Positions 33,158-40,655 of a stretch of 64,000 nt of DNA are shown piece after piece. The stretch covers positions 62,001 through 126,000 of the forward strand of contig NZ_JAHWGU010000007.1 in the NCBI RefSeq assembly GCF_020873875.1, written 5' to 3'. Each line of letters opens with the position of its first letter. Positions within the stretch are counted from its first letter, which is position 1. Both the position numbers and the translations under genes were made by a program. The DNA comes from Actinoplanes sp. DH11. GTDB lineage: Bacteria > Actinomycetota > Actinomycetes > Mycobacteriales > Micromonosporaceae. A model generated the notes under the pieces. That model was given only the letters and a program-made list of their open reading frames with translations, was not told the DNA's origin and searched no databases.

Positions 33158-35119
33158 ATGTCGGCGCAAGAGCCCCGGCTCGACCCTGAACGATGGTGGA
33201 CGCGGCTCTGGAAGTTTTTCGTCGCCCTTCTGGGGCTCTCCTTTTTTATCGCTTCTTTATCTAGTGGCTACCTTCGCCGGTTGCCGAATTGGGAGTGGTG
33301 GGAACTCTCGGCCAGGATTCTATTTGGCCTGTTGGCTTTAGTACTTGCCGCATATCTCTTTTTGAAGCGGCGCGGGAAACTTGCAAGGGAGGAAGCTGCT
33401 CCCACTCAAGCGGCATATCCGTTTCCCAAGTTTCTCGACTCGCTATGGACAGAAGGCGCTCGACGAATTACATCCGAGTCGGTGGAAGACAACGCGAGTA
33501 ACGGTAAGAAACCGGTAGATTCTAAGGGTACTGGTGAAAGTGACTACTTACGGCCAATAGCGATTTTCACCGAGTTGATCATGAACGTGTCTAAACACCG
33601 TGTACGAGTCGCCGAGACTGTTGATGTCGAGGGTCACATGATGGTTCAGCGAGTAATCGTTGAATTTGACCTTCCGCGGGGATGGGAACAGGCCAAATTT
33701 CTCTATCTCCCGGTTCTTCACCCGGTCAAGGGTGAGCTCGTTGATAATTTCCACCTGAGAGATGCTCAAGACAGCTCATTGACTGACCTTACTTACGAGG
33801 AAACTACACGTTTAGCTGCCGCCGGCTTGCGTCTCCTTATGGCTTTCGGAGACAAGGCGGTAATTGCAGCAGAGTCAGAATCGGTTGTGCCACCTGTCGC
33901 TGCCGAGGCCTCGACGGAGTGGCCGGACGCCGCGATGGTGGCCAAGGAAAAAGATTTGCTGACGCTGCTGGCGATGCGAGGGCCGGTCGACATCGAGCCC
34001 ATGCAGCGCACCATCAATGAGATTCTCGAGACGTTCGAGGTGGACGATCTCACGAAGGGCTACTTACGCAGGTACGTCCTTGAACTATGCGGCGCATACC
34101 CGATAGTTGCAGTCGTGGATCCCCAGATCGTCGCCGGCGGACGTGTCTTGATCAAGTACGAGCGCACGCTCATGCCGGCCTCAGTTACTGCCGCGGCAGG
34201 TTCGAGCGAGGGGCCTCCAGCACGGAGTAGGCGTGCCAAGTTTGGTGTTAAGCGCTGGCGAGGGCTTATGAGGATTGGGATGGGGCTTCGTCCGGCTCAA
34301 GTCGCCGTACCAATCAGCCTCGCTCTTACTGCGTCGTCTTACCATTTGCGGCTTAATGCTCCGGAGAGTAAGTATGTTTTCGAGCAGCACCTGACCTGTA
34401 GCCATTGCGACCAACTAGTGACTCCTTCGTGGGTCGGATCTCGCCCTGGAGTCAAGAGGGGACCTGTGGGTACTGCCAAATGTACTCACAAGGCTGGCGT
34501 TGAACCGTCAGCGCATCGCTTCGACGATCGCCATTACTTTAGGTTGCAGCGGCGCCACGGTCAGAACTTCGTACATCTGTACATGCGAGGTTTCGGCGCT
34601 GCCAAACCGAAAATGCATGACCTCCAGGTGGTCGCCCGCTTCAAGGAGGTTCCACCCGGGTCAAGACTGCAGGCCGCAGTTACAGCTTTCGCCACGACTG
34701 TCCTGGTGATCGTGGTGGGTTACATGGTGTCCAATCATCGAGTCGCCCCTGAGAGTGACTATCCCGCCGTAATCCTGGCGCTACCGGCAGTGGTTGCGTC
34801 GTGGTTTGGCATCGCTTCCGAGAGAAATGCCTTGGTAGGGGGTTCCCTGTTGGCCAGGCTCTCCCTCATAGTGAGCGGCGTGCTGTCGATCGCCTCGATC
34901 GTGACATACCTGATGACTGCGCCTACGGAGGCCGGGAGTTCCCCGCCACCTCCGCAGGTCAGCCTACTTGGCGTCACCCATAAGGCGTGGATCGCGTTAT
35001 CCCTCTTGTCACTTGTCAACTTCGTATATATTTACTACAGGTTCGTTCTCAAATTGATCCATTACCGTGATCTTATGCGTCGGAAGCAAGGTCATGGATC
35101 AACTATGAAGATCGCTTAA
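33158..35119 (+). CDS. Unknown polytopic membrane protein with Cys/His cluster (lower-GC, probably acquired)
   Basis: The 653-residue protein has two N-terminal membrane helices (about 18-40, 48-70), a long soluble part (about 75-500) and four C-terminal helices (about 505-632). In the soluble part a CSHC (C414, C417) and a CTH (C442, H444) could form a zinc site. ATG at 33158 follows AGGAAGG. GC and third-position bias are clearly lower than in all flanking genes (many TTT, ATT, AAA, GTA codons), which signals transfer. I recognise no family. The 35133 gene follows 13 bp later and is probably co-transcribed. Confidence 0.8.
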   Translation: MSAQEPRLDPERWWTRLWKFFVALLGLSFFIASLSSGYLRRLPNWEWWELSARILFGLLALVLAAYLFLKRRGKLAREEAAPTQAAYPFPKFLDSLWTEGARRITSESVEDNASNGKKPVDSKGTGESDYLRPIAIFTELIMNVSKHRVRVAETVDVEGHMMVQRVIVEFDLPRGWEQAKFLYLPVLHPVKGELVDNFHLRDAQDSSLTDLTYEETTRLAAAGLRLLMAFGDKAVIAAESESVVPPVAAEASTEWPDAAMVAKEKDLLTLLAMRGPVDIEPMQRTINEILETFEVDDLTKGYLRRYVLELCGAYPIVAVVDPQIVAGGRVLIKYERTLMPASVTAAAGSSEGPPARSRRAKFGVKRWRGLMRIGMGLRPAQVAVPISLALTASSYHLRLNAPESKYVFEQHLTCSHCDQLVTPSWVGSRPGVKRGPVGTAKCTHKAGVEPSAHRFDDRHYFRLQRRHGQNFVHLYMRGFGAAKPKMHDLQVVARFKEVPPGSRLQAAVTAFATTVLVIVVGYMVSNHRVAPESDYPAVILALPAVVASWFGIASERNALVGGSLLARLSLIVSGVLSIASIVTYLMTAPTEAGSSPPPPQVSLLGVTHKAWIALSLLSLVNFVYIYYRFVLKLIHYRDLMRRKQGHGSTMKIA

Positions 35120-35132
35120 GGATGGAGGGGTG

Positions 35133-35570
35133 ATGGCGGGAAGAAGAACATCGGCCAGCAATGATGACGCGATGTGGGTCGTCGAGCCGACCGACTTCGT
35201 GTCCCCCTACGCTCCACTGAGTGACTCGATCTTCGACCACGAGGTGCGATTACGCGCTGCTTGGCAACTGGCTGTCGCTAGCCTCGAGCGCAGTGCGCGC
35301 ACGAGCGACACGCCGGAAGAAGCTCCGGCGGGCGGGTCCGAGGAGGCAAAGTTCTTGTCGGACAAGCCTGACGACTCCCTGCCTGCGATTATTCAGAAGC
35401 TTCAGAAGCACATTCACGACATTCAGGAGGAGCGGGAGAAGGCGGATGACGCCGCGATCGAAGACGATGGCCCAACGCCTGCCGTTGAGGCGCCCGCGCA
35501 GTCTGCGCGACGCTCAGTAAGCGGTGCGTTTGGCAGGCTGACACGGCGCACGCCCCCAAACCCGGCCTGA
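35133..35570 (+). CDS. Small acidic protein, second gene of the island unit
   Basis: The 145-residue soluble protein has a central helical/coiled stretch (DSLPAIIQKLQKHIHDIQEE, then REKADDAA) and a basic Arg-rich C-terminus. ATG at 35133 follows GGAGGGG; a GTG 3 nt earlier is possible. No known motif. Its 13-bp distance to the membrane protein gene suggests a partner role. Function not recognised. Confidence 0.65.
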   Translation: MAGRRTSASNDDAMWVVEPTDFVSPYAPLSDSIFDHEVRLRAAWQLAVASLERSARTSDTPEEAPAGGSEEAKFLSDKPDDSLPAIIQKLQKHIHDIQEEREKADDAAIEDDGPTPAVEAPAQSARRSVSGAFGRLTRRTPPNPA

Positions 35571-35842
35571 CGAATCGGGTCGGTTGCCCGACGACTCAAA
35601 GCTCGCCTGGCTGGCCGAACCGACCGAGTGCCAAGGCCACGCGCCTTCACGTCGTTGCGGCGGCCGGCTGCGGTTCGCTCAAAGACCGTGTCCGTGTGCA
35701 GGCCACGGCTTCCTCGGTCACCGTGTGGCCTCGATGACCGCCGGCTCCCGTCTGAGGAGTCGGCTACGACTGCACTGGGAGGCTTGTCGGCGCGGCCGAC
35801 ATCGCCGCGACCGTACAGCCGTAAAATAAAGGTTCGGTGCAC
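35571..35842. other. Intergenic region at the right side of the island
   Basis: GC content returns to host levels across these 272 bp. Overlapping Arg/Ser-rich frames on both strands look like shadows; no gene or repeat supported. Confidence 0.45.
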
Positions 35843-36031
35843 TCATATGCCGCAGTCCAAGACACTGCTGGACAGCGTGCGCGCCCACACGCTCTCGAAC
35901 TCGGCTTTCGTGATCTTGAAGTCGCTCCACTTGTCGTCGAAGTCGTAAGGGCTCGCTTTGCCGAGACCGCTGTGGCGGTCCTCCTGGCTGCTTGGGTCGT
36001 AGCGCAAAACGCGGCCGGCGTCGTACACCAC
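35843..36031 (-). CDS. Short hypothetical ORF
   Basis: The 62 codons from tandem GTG (36031/36028) read a protein-like composition (SPYDFDDKWSDFKITKAEFE, then SVWARTL) unlike the Arg/Pro-rich shadow frames nearby. No clear ribosome site; an in-frame stop lies only a few codons upstream. It may be a small gene or the end of a decayed one. Function unknown. Confidence 0.4.
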   Translation of the reverse strand: MVYDAGRVLRYDPSSQEDRHSGLGKASPYDFDDKWSDFKITKAEFESVWARTLSSSVLDCGI

Positions 36032-36065
36032 GGCTGACGAGTGCGCTCACGTCAACGCACTGGCT

Positions 36066-36398
36066 CTATGGCAAAAACCTCTTCTGGCGGCGAGCGAGTA
36101 GGACCACGCCGAATACCGTGATCCCGGAAGCCATGGCCGCTGTGACGCCTCTGGTGACACGAGCCTCCCGGCACCCTCGGTCCATTTTCTTACGGTAGAA
36201 CTCGTAGTCCGGGTCGGCGGAGTCCGGTGCTGGCGGGGTCAACCAGAACACGTTGCCGCAGTCCATGTCCTTCGGGTGGTCGCCGCCCGGCTCCGGAGCC
36301 TGGAGCGGAGCCGCGAGCAAGGCCACGACGACCAGGCCTCCGGCGACCGCCAACCAGCGGCCCATGCCCTGCGAGTAGTTACGGAAGCCGATCTTCAC
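36066..36398 (-). CDS. Small membrane protein, hypothetical
   Basis: The 110-residue protein has two membrane segments (WLAVAGGLVVVALLAAPL near residues 14-31; VTAAMASGITVFGVVLLA near 83-100) and an external loop with two Cys (C47 and C76) that could form a disulfide. GTG start at 36398 preceded by AAGG. No family recognised; 34 bp upstream of a small minus-strand ORF end. Confidence 0.6.
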   Translation of the reverse strand: MKIGFRNYSQGMGRWLAVAGGLVVVALLAAPLQAPEPGGDHPKDMDCGNVFWLTPPAPDSADPDYEFYRKKMDRGCREARVTRGVTAAMASGITVFGVVLLARRQKRFLP

Positions 36399-36490
36399 AC
36401 GTCGACCTTATCCGCGCGGACAAAGTCGAAAGTCAGCTCGCTGGCCGCTACCTCCGGCAGTGGCCCCGGCGATCGACCGCGTTGTCGACG

Positions 36491-36763
36491 TCACCAGCGC
36501 CGGTCGAGCCATTCGATAAGCCGCACCTCACTGCGTCGCAACTCCGCACGCTCCAACTTCGGCAGCGTGTCCAGCGGATCCGGTAGCTCCCGGCGCGCGG
36601 GGACGTGAACCTGGTTCCCCGAGTACTCGCGGCAGTCGGCACACCAGGCCAGGCTGATGCACCGCTCGAAAAAGCGGTCCTCCAGAGGGTAGTGGTGGCG
36701 GACTGACCGTAGCGGGACCGCCCATTGTCCGGCGTTCGGCGATACGGCACATCGGCAATGCAT
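36491..36763 (-). CDS. Conserved hypothetical small Cys-containing protein
   Basis: The 90 residues begin MHCRCAVSPNAG and contain CISLAWCADCREYSGNQVHV, a CxxC-REYSG block I associate with small actinobacterial proteins of unknown function (CxxCREYSG...VPR). It ends RRSEVRLIEWLDRRW. The paired Cys could bind metal. The start (ATG 36763) is uncertain, as no strong ribosome site is visible; a longer frame exists. Confidence 0.6.
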   Translation of the reverse strand: MHCRCAVSPNAGQWAVPLRSVRHHYPLEDRFFERCISLAWCADCREYSGNQVHVPARRELPDPLDTLPKLERAELRRSEVRLIEWLDRRW

Positions 36764-36855
36764 GCCTATGCCGGGCGGGCTGAATGATGATGTGGACACC
36801 ACCTGAGCGGTTGCCGACCTGTCGGCCGGTGTCCGCGCGGCCATAACGTGCCCGC

Positions 36856-37479
36856 ATGATCGGCCTCTTCGGCTTCCTTCTCGCCATGATCGTGGCCGTA
36901 CCAGTGGCGGTGTTCGGGGTGTTCGTGGCCCAGATCCGTACCGTCCACCGCACCGTGCCTCTGGTCGTGCAGCCGCCGCGCGGTGAAGGGCTGCTCGGCC
37001 CGCGGTTCCCCGGCCGTCCCTTGCGCCTGACGGTGCTCGGTGACTCGTTCGCGGCCGGGTACGGCGCGACGAAACCCCGCGAGACCCTCGGCGTCCTGCT
37101 GGCCACCGCCCTGTCCCGGCACGCCCGGCGTCAGGTGCACCTGCATCGGGCGGCAGTCGTCGGCGCCATGTCCTCGCATCTGGCACACCAGGTGGACGGC
37201 GCCCTGCGGTACGCCCCGGAGGTCGCTGTCATCTACATCGGGGGCAACGACGTCACCCGGTTCGCACCTCTGGACCAGTCCGCCCGGGAACTCGGTGACG
37301 CGGTCGCTCGTCTCCGGGAAACCGGCTGCCACGTCTTCGTCGGGACATGCCCGGATCTGCGGATCCTGCGCGCCGAGGGCGTCCTCCTCCGGGACCGTCA
37401 TGACCCGGCTCGCCGAGCGTACGGTGCTCGGCCCGGCATGCCTGTCCGGTGCTCGGACAGGCATGCCTTGCCGCTGTGA
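36856..37479 (+). CDS. Truncated SGNH hydrolase with N-terminal anchor
   Basis: The 207 residues begin with a membrane anchor or signal (FGFLLAMIVAVPVAVFGVFV), then a SGNH domain with LTVLGDSFAAGYGA (Ser) and VIYIGGNDVTRFAP (Asn), and FVGTCPDLRIL. The family normally continues about 60 residues to a DxxHP block carrying the catalytic His; here it is missing. The frame instead runs through an Arg-rich tail over a perfect hairpin at 37435-37467 and stops. Probably inactive through loss of its 3' part. Confidence 0.75.
   Translation: MIGLFGFLLAMIVAVPVAVFGVFVAQIRTVHRTVPLVVQPPRGEGLLGPRFPGRPLRLTVLGDSFAAGYGATKPRETLGVLLATALSRHARRQVHLHRAAVVGAMSSHLAHQVDGALRYAPEVAVIYIGGNDVTRFAPLDQSARELGDAVARLRETGCHVFVGTCPDLRILRAEGVLLRDRHDPARRAYGARPGMPVRCSDRHALPL
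37435..37467. terminator. Perfect 13-bp hairpin inside the 3' end of the truncated SGNH gene
   Basis: GGCATGCCTGTCC (37435-37447) pairs with GGACAGGCATGCC (37455-37467) across a 7-nt loop. Its place within the last codons suggests the gene's true end was replaced by a sequence carrying a terminator. Confidence 0.65.
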
Positions 37480-37666
37480 GCGGCCACGCAGCGCGACCAC
37501 TGTGGTGGTGTGCAAGGCTCACTGATCTTCCTCGACCTGACGCTCACCGGACCACCGCACCGTGGCGCTCACTTCTCCGGGCCGGGCTCCCCGTTCCCGG
37601 CGCGGATCGTTGAGGTGTCGGCGACAACACCGGGTGGCCGTGGCCGAGGCACGCGCGACGGCCGAC

Positions 37667-37699
37667 AACTTACTTGTGGTAACTTACTGAAAGTAAGTT
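37667..37699. promoter_or_regulatory. TetR operator AACTTACT-GAA-AGTAAGTT with extra half-site
   Basis: AACTTACTGAAAGTAAGTT (37681-37699) is a perfect 8-bp dyad with a 3-bp centre; another AACTTACT lies at 37667-37674. It is 35 bp upstream of the TetR start at 37734 in an AT-rich patch, ideal for autoregulation of the TetR/quinone reductase operon. Confidence 0.75.
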
Positions 37700-37733
37700 G
37701 TTCTGCCCTTCACCGGAAACGGAAGGAGCCGGC

Positions 37734-38351
37734 GTGAGCGACCGCCCCACCCCGGGCACCCGGCGGCGGCTGTCCAAGCAGGAACGTCACACCCAGCTGC
37801 TCCGGGTCGCCCGCGAACTGATCCGCGACTCGGGCACCGGCGAGTTCACCCTGGCCCGGCTCGCCGAGCGCGCCGGAGTGACCAAACCCCTGGTGTACGA
37901 CCACTTCGGCGACCGTGCCGGTGTCCTCGCCGAGCTGTACCGGGAGTTCGAGTCCCGTCAGCGGGACACGCTCCGGGCGGCCCTCGACGAGACGGAACCC
38001 GACCTGCCGACGGTGGCGGGTCTCGTCGCGGGCGCGTACATCGACTGCTGCCTTGCCGAGGGCCGCGAACTGGCCGATGTCGTCGCCGCGCTGACCGGCT
38101 CGGCCACCCTCAACCGGCTGCGCCAGGAGGCCGAGGACGCCTACCTCACCATGTGCCGCGAGGCGCTGGCGCCCCTCGCCGGCCCGATCGACACGGCCGG
38201 TCTGCGGGCGATCGTCGGTGCCGGTGACGCGCTGGCCCGCAGCGCCCTGGACGACCGGATCAGCGCCACCCGCGCCCGTGACGTGCTCACCCGCGTGATC
38301 ACCGCCGTCGCCACCGAGAAGCGCCACACCACGCGCGAGGAGACCTCATGA
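37734..38351 (+). CDS. TetR family regulator of the adjacent oxidoreductase
   Basis: The 205-residue protein has a TetR HTH (QLLRVARELIRDSGTGEFTL, then ERAGVTKPLVYDHFGDRAGVL) and a helical ligand domain. GTG at 37734 has GGAAGGAG upstream. The stop overlaps the next ATG (ATGA), so regulator and NAD(P)H oxidoreductase are one operon behind the palindrome at 37681. The ligand is probably an electrophile or quinone, judging by the partner; this is inference. Confidence 0.92.
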   Translation: MSDRPTPGTRRRLSKQERHTQLLRVARELIRDSGTGEFTLARLAERAGVTKPLVYDHFGDRAGVLAELYREFESRQRDTLRAALDETEPDLPTVAGLVAGAYIDCCLAEGRELADVVAALTGSATLNRLRQEAEDAYLTMCREALAPLAGPIDTAGLRAIVGAGDALARSALDDRISATRARDVLTRVITAVATEKRHTTREETS

Positions 38352-39145
38352 CCATCACACACACCCCGCAGCCGGGCACCGCCCTCTGGGTGTACGCGCA
38401 CCCCCGCCGCGAATCCTTCAACGACCGTCTCTTCCGGGACGGCACCGAGGCGTTGTCCGAGCACTACCGGACGACGACCTCCGACCTGTACGGGCAGGGC
38501 TTCGACCCGGTGCTCGGTGACCGCGACCTCGGTGACCTGGCCGCCAAGCCCGGGAACATCGGCGTGCTGGGCGGGGAGGCGTACACCCGGGGCGAGTTGC
38601 CCGCCGATGTGCGCGACGAACAGGCGAAGCTGGCCGCCGCGGAGTTGCTCGTCCTTCAGTTTCCGCTCTGGTGGTACGGGCCACCGGCGATCCTCAAGGG
38701 CTGGTTCGACCGGGTGCTCACCAGCGGGTTCGCCTACGGTGACATCGACGAGGAGCTCGGCGTCCCCCGGCGGTACGGCGACGGCGGCCTCGCCGGGCGC
38801 CGGGCCCTGATCGTGGTGACCGCCGGCGAGGACGCCGGCTCGATCGGCCCGCGCGGCATCAGCGGCGACGTCGACTCGCTGCTGTTCCCGATCACCCACG
38901 GCGTGCTGTGGTACGTCGGCATCGACGTCCTCGACCTGCACGTCGTCCACGACGCCGACGCCCTGGACGCCGCCGGGGTCGAGCGCGAGGCCGCACGCCT
39001 TCGGGAGAGGCTGCGCACCGTCGGCACCGAACCGACGCGGCCGTTCCGGCGTCTGCGCGACGGCGACTACCGCACGTCGCGGGCCCTGGCCGAGGATGTA
39101 CTGCCCGGCCGCACCGACCTCGGCATCCACCTCGCCGGCGGCTGA
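38348..39145 (+). CDS. NAD(P)H dehydrogenase (quinone), flavodoxin-like fold
   Basis: The 265-residue protein belongs to the NQO1/KefF/MdaB flavoprotein group: LWVYAHPRRESFNDRLFRDG (phosphate-binding start), LQFPLWWYGPPAILKGWFDR (FMN/FAD site signature), ALIVVTAGEDAGS. It would reduce quinones or other electrophiles by two electrons using NAD(P)H in the cytosol. Coupled by ATGA to its TetR regulator. Confidence 0.92.
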   Translation: MTITHTPQPGTALWVYAHPRRESFNDRLFRDGTEALSEHYRTTTSDLYGQGFDPVLGDRDLGDLAAKPGNIGVLGGEAYTRGELPADVRDEQAKLAAAELLVLQFPLWWYGPPAILKGWFDRVLTSGFAYGDIDEELGVPRRYGDGGLAGRRALIVVTAGEDAGSIGPRGISGDVDSLLFPITHGVLWYVGIDVLDLHVVHDADALDAAGVEREAARLRERLRTVGTEPTRPFRRLRDGDYRTSRALAEDVLPGRTDLGIHLAGG

Positions 39146-39283
39146 GCTCAGGACGACGAATTCAGGACTTTCCGAACCGCCGGCGGGCTCGCCACGCAGT
39201 GGTCAACCCTGACGATCGTCGGGGGTGCGGGGTTGCCGTTCGGCTCGGGTTTCCGGCTGTTCTCGCTTCTACGGTCGGTCACC

Positions 39284-40273
39284 ATGAAACGAGGAACACG
39301 AGCAACGAGCGGGGCCGGCCGTCTGCTGGCTGCCGCCGCAGTCCTGGTGTCGACGGCGGCGGCGGTCGCCTGGCTTGCTCCGGGCGGGTTGGGCCGGGCC
39401 GGGGCGGTGCGGGTCACCGATGGCGTTTCGGTGTCCGGGTACCGAGCGGTCACCGGGACGGCGGCCGGCGCGCCGTCGTGGCTCGGTCCGGTGCTGGAGG
39501 TGGCCACCGAGGGCACCCTGGTGCTCCTGGGCGTGCTGCTGGCCGGGATGTGGTGGACGGCGATGCGTCGCCGGGACGTACGAGGAATCGCCGGGACCGT
39601 GCTGATCGGTTGCGGCACCGTGGTGGCGTACGCGGTCAGTGAGGCACTCAAGCTGGTGGTGGACGAGGAACGGCCGTGCCGCGCGCTGCGCACGGGGCTC
39701 GAGGTGATCGCCGACTGCCCGGAAACCGGTGACTGGTCCTTCCCGAGCAACCACGCCACTTTGGCCGCCGGACTGGCCGTCGGGCTGGCGGTGCTGTGGC
39801 CGCGCCTTGCCGTGCTCACGTTGTCCCTCGCCGGGGCTGCCGCGGTGCTGCGGGTGCTGGTGGGCGTTCACTATCCGCACGACGTCCTGGCCGGGGCGAT
39901 GCTCGGCGCCGCGGTGGTGGCCGCTGTCCTGCTGGCGTTCCTGCCGCCGGCCGGGCGGGTGGTGTCGTCACTGCTGCGCCGGTGGTGGACCGGTCAGCCC
40001 CGCTTCATGGGCGACCACCGCGGCCGCGGCCCGGTTGTCCACGCCCAGCCTGGCCAGGATGGAGCTCACGTGCGCCTTGACCGTTCCTTCGACCACGGTC
40101 AGCCGCCGGGCGATCTGCGCGTTGGACAGTCCGCTGCCGAGGAAGGCCAGCACGTCGCGTTCCCGGGGGCTGAGGGCGTCGACCCGGTCACGGGCGCTGG
40201 TACGCCGCGCGGCCACGGTGTCCGCGCCGGTCGCGGCGAGGTGCGCCACGACGCGGGCCGCGACTTTCGGTGA
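39284..40273 (+). CDS. PAP2-family membrane phosphatase whose frame runs into the opposite-strand regulator gene
   Basis: Residues 1-235 are a normal PAP2 protein: several membrane helices, KLVVDEERPC (motif 1 Lys/Arg-Pro), FPSNHATLAAG (motif 2, His), VGVHYPHDVLAGA (motif 3, His). It may act on undecaprenyl or phosphatidyl phosphates. No stop occurs at the domain end; the frame continues about 100 residues of low-complexity sequence antisense to the response regulator to a stop at 40273, a 306-nt overlap. The tail is probably non-functional read-through after loss of the original stop. ATG at 39284 chosen. Confidence 0.82.
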   Translation: MKRGTRATSGAGRLLAAAAVLVSTAAAVAWLAPGGLGRAGAVRVTDGVSVSGYRAVTGTAAGAPSWLGPVLEVATEGTLVLLGVLLAGMWWTAMRRRDVRGIAGTVLIGCGTVVAYAVSEALKLVVDEERPCRALRTGLEVIADCPETGDWSFPSNHATLAAGLAVGLAVLWPRLAVLTLSLAGAAAVLRVLVGVHYPHDVLAGAMLGAAVVAAVLLAFLPPAGRVVSSLLRRWWTGQPRFMGDHRGRGPVVHAQPGQDGAHVRLDRSFDHGQPPGDLRVGQSAAEEGQHVAFPGAEGVDPVTGAGTPRGHGVRAGRGEVRHDAGRDFR

Positions 40274-40648
40274 CAGGTAGGCGGCGCCGTCGGCCACCGC
40301 GCGTACCCCCATGATCAGTTCTTCGGGTTCGCCGGACTTGATCAGGAAGCCGGCGGCGCCGCCGCCGAGCGCCCGCAGGATGTAGTCGTCCTCCCCGAAC
40401 GTCGTCAGGATGAGCACGCGGGTGGCCGGCACGGTCCGGCGAAGCTCCGCCATCGCGTCGATGCCGTTCAGACCGGGCATCCGGATGTCGAGGACGGCCA
40501 CCTCGGGCCGGTGCCGGCGCGCCAGCTCGACGGCGTCGTGTCCGTCGCCGGCCTCGCCGATGACGTCGATGTCCGCGGCGGTGGCGAGAATCGCGCGCAG
40601 CCCGGCGCGGATCATCGGCTCGTCGTCGGCGATCAGGACGCGGATCAT
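39968..40648 (-). CDS. NarL/LuxR-type response regulator
   Basis: The 226-residue protein has a receiver (VLIADDEPMIRAGL; phospho-acceptor Asp in VAVLDIRMPGLNGIDA; TTFGEDDY; Lys in FLIKSGEPEEL) and a C-terminal GerE HTH (LSPRERDVLAFLGSGLSNAQ, VEGTVKAHVSSILARLGV). Its ATG lies 7 nt after the stop of the histidine kinase gene, making a two-component operon. Its 3' part overlaps the PAP2 frame on the other strand. Confidence 0.95.
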   Translation of the reverse strand: MIRVLIADDEPMIRAGLRAILATAADIDVIGEAGDGHDAVELARRHRPEVAVLDIRMPGLNGIDAMAELRRTVPATRVLILTTFGEDDYILRALGGGAAGFLIKSGEPEELIMGVRAVADGAAYLSPKVAARVVAHLAATGADTVAARRTSARDRVDALSPRERDVLAFLGSGLSNAQIARRLTVVEGTVKAHVSSILARLGVDNRAAAAVVAHEAGLTGPPPAQQ

Positions 40649-40655
40649 CGGCGGC

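Noticed and set aside
35571..35842. Overlapping short frames at the island's right edge as small genes
   Set aside because: Arg/Ser-rich composition in several frames, no ribosome site and no known motif.
37510..37733. Small plus-strand ORF before the TetR gene
   Set aside because: It runs through the TetR operator and promoter and has no ribosome site or family motif.
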